Part shown: one piece after another, positions 49,235 through 49,291 of the stretch
How positions within the stretch are numbered: the stretch's first letter is position 1
Layout of the letters: each line of letters opens with the position of its first letter
Assembly (NCBI GenBank): GCA_017405115.1
Contig: JAFRBA010000112.1
Coordinates: 1 to 49,291, forward strand
From: Kiritimatiellia bacterium
GTDB lineage: Bacteria; Verrucomicrobiota; Kiritimatiellia; RFP12; UBA1067
Direction of reading: 5' to 3'
Length of the DNA stretch: 49,291 nt
The notes under the pieces: generated by a model
Database searches by the model: none
What the model was told of the DNA's origin: nothing
Seen by the model: the letters and a program-made list of their open reading frames with translations, nothing else
Translations under genes and position numbers: made by a program

Positions 49235-49291
49235 TGGAGGCCCGTTCCACTGCCGCAGCGCCGAGGGGCGGTCGCGCGCCGAAGCACCGCC

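Overview
The window is 49 kb of a GC-rich bacterial chromosome. The best guess is a host-associated member of the PVC superphylum near Kiritimatiellota/Verrucomicrobiota. The reasons are autotransporter-like beta-strand proteins, DUF4838 and GH2 glycan enzymes, a paired ECF sigma factor and transmembrane Ser/Thr kinase, SUMF1-type secreted proteins, and AAA-ATPase/PD-(D/E)XK proteins. This assignment is an inference from gene content; there is no rRNA in the window. No tRNA, rRNA, CRISPR array or intact transposase was seen.

Layout. 165-7487: an alpha-2-macroglobulin with a CLEQ thioester, overlapping a frameshifted pbpC (penicillin-binding protein 1C). 8001-9281: enolase. 9619-25065: a secreted or periplasmic set comprising a frameshifted beta-strand-repeat protein, two beta-propeller-like proteins, a CBM plus TIM-barrel protein, two Tat-exported metallophosphoesterases flanking a DUF4838 protein, an ATPase/nuclease protein and a GH2 glycosidase. 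25311-26860 (minus): nucleoside hydrolase plus a chimeric ribokinase remnant. 26972-37937: a patchwork of an acyltransferase, AbiE-like, VapBC-like and DUF3791/DUF3990 toxin-antitoxin modules, two flavodoxin-fold reductases, a CsoR/permease metal operon, Nudix, Gdx and DUF554 genes, and several collapsed genes. 38055-45083: two SUMF1-type proteins and a UGSC-like protein that share one upstream leader motif, plus a Phd/PIN pair and an alpha/beta hydrolase. 45102-47121 (minus): Ser/Thr kinase and ECF sigma factor. 47564-49234: arginyl-tRNA synthetase.

The most unusual feature is the repeat content. A family of short hairpin modules beginning GGTAGGGC (or, on the other strand, ending GCCCTACC) lies inside three protein-coding genes and is translated in three different reading frames. 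A second class of low-complexity 'word' repeats (TTAGTCG, CCACTTTT, GGTTTGAGA and others) occurs between genes, at stop codons and inside coding sequences. One copy sits exactly at the pbpC frameshift. There is also a 450-bp MITE-like element with 14-bp inverted repeats and 10-bp flanking direct repeats, and a bipartite motif TGTAGATT-N13-GCGTTCTTAG upstream of three secreted-protein genes.

Expression signals are clear. Most promoters carry an extended -10 (TGGTATAAT or close). In four cases the start codon follows the -10 by 6-7 nt, which implies leaderless mRNAs.
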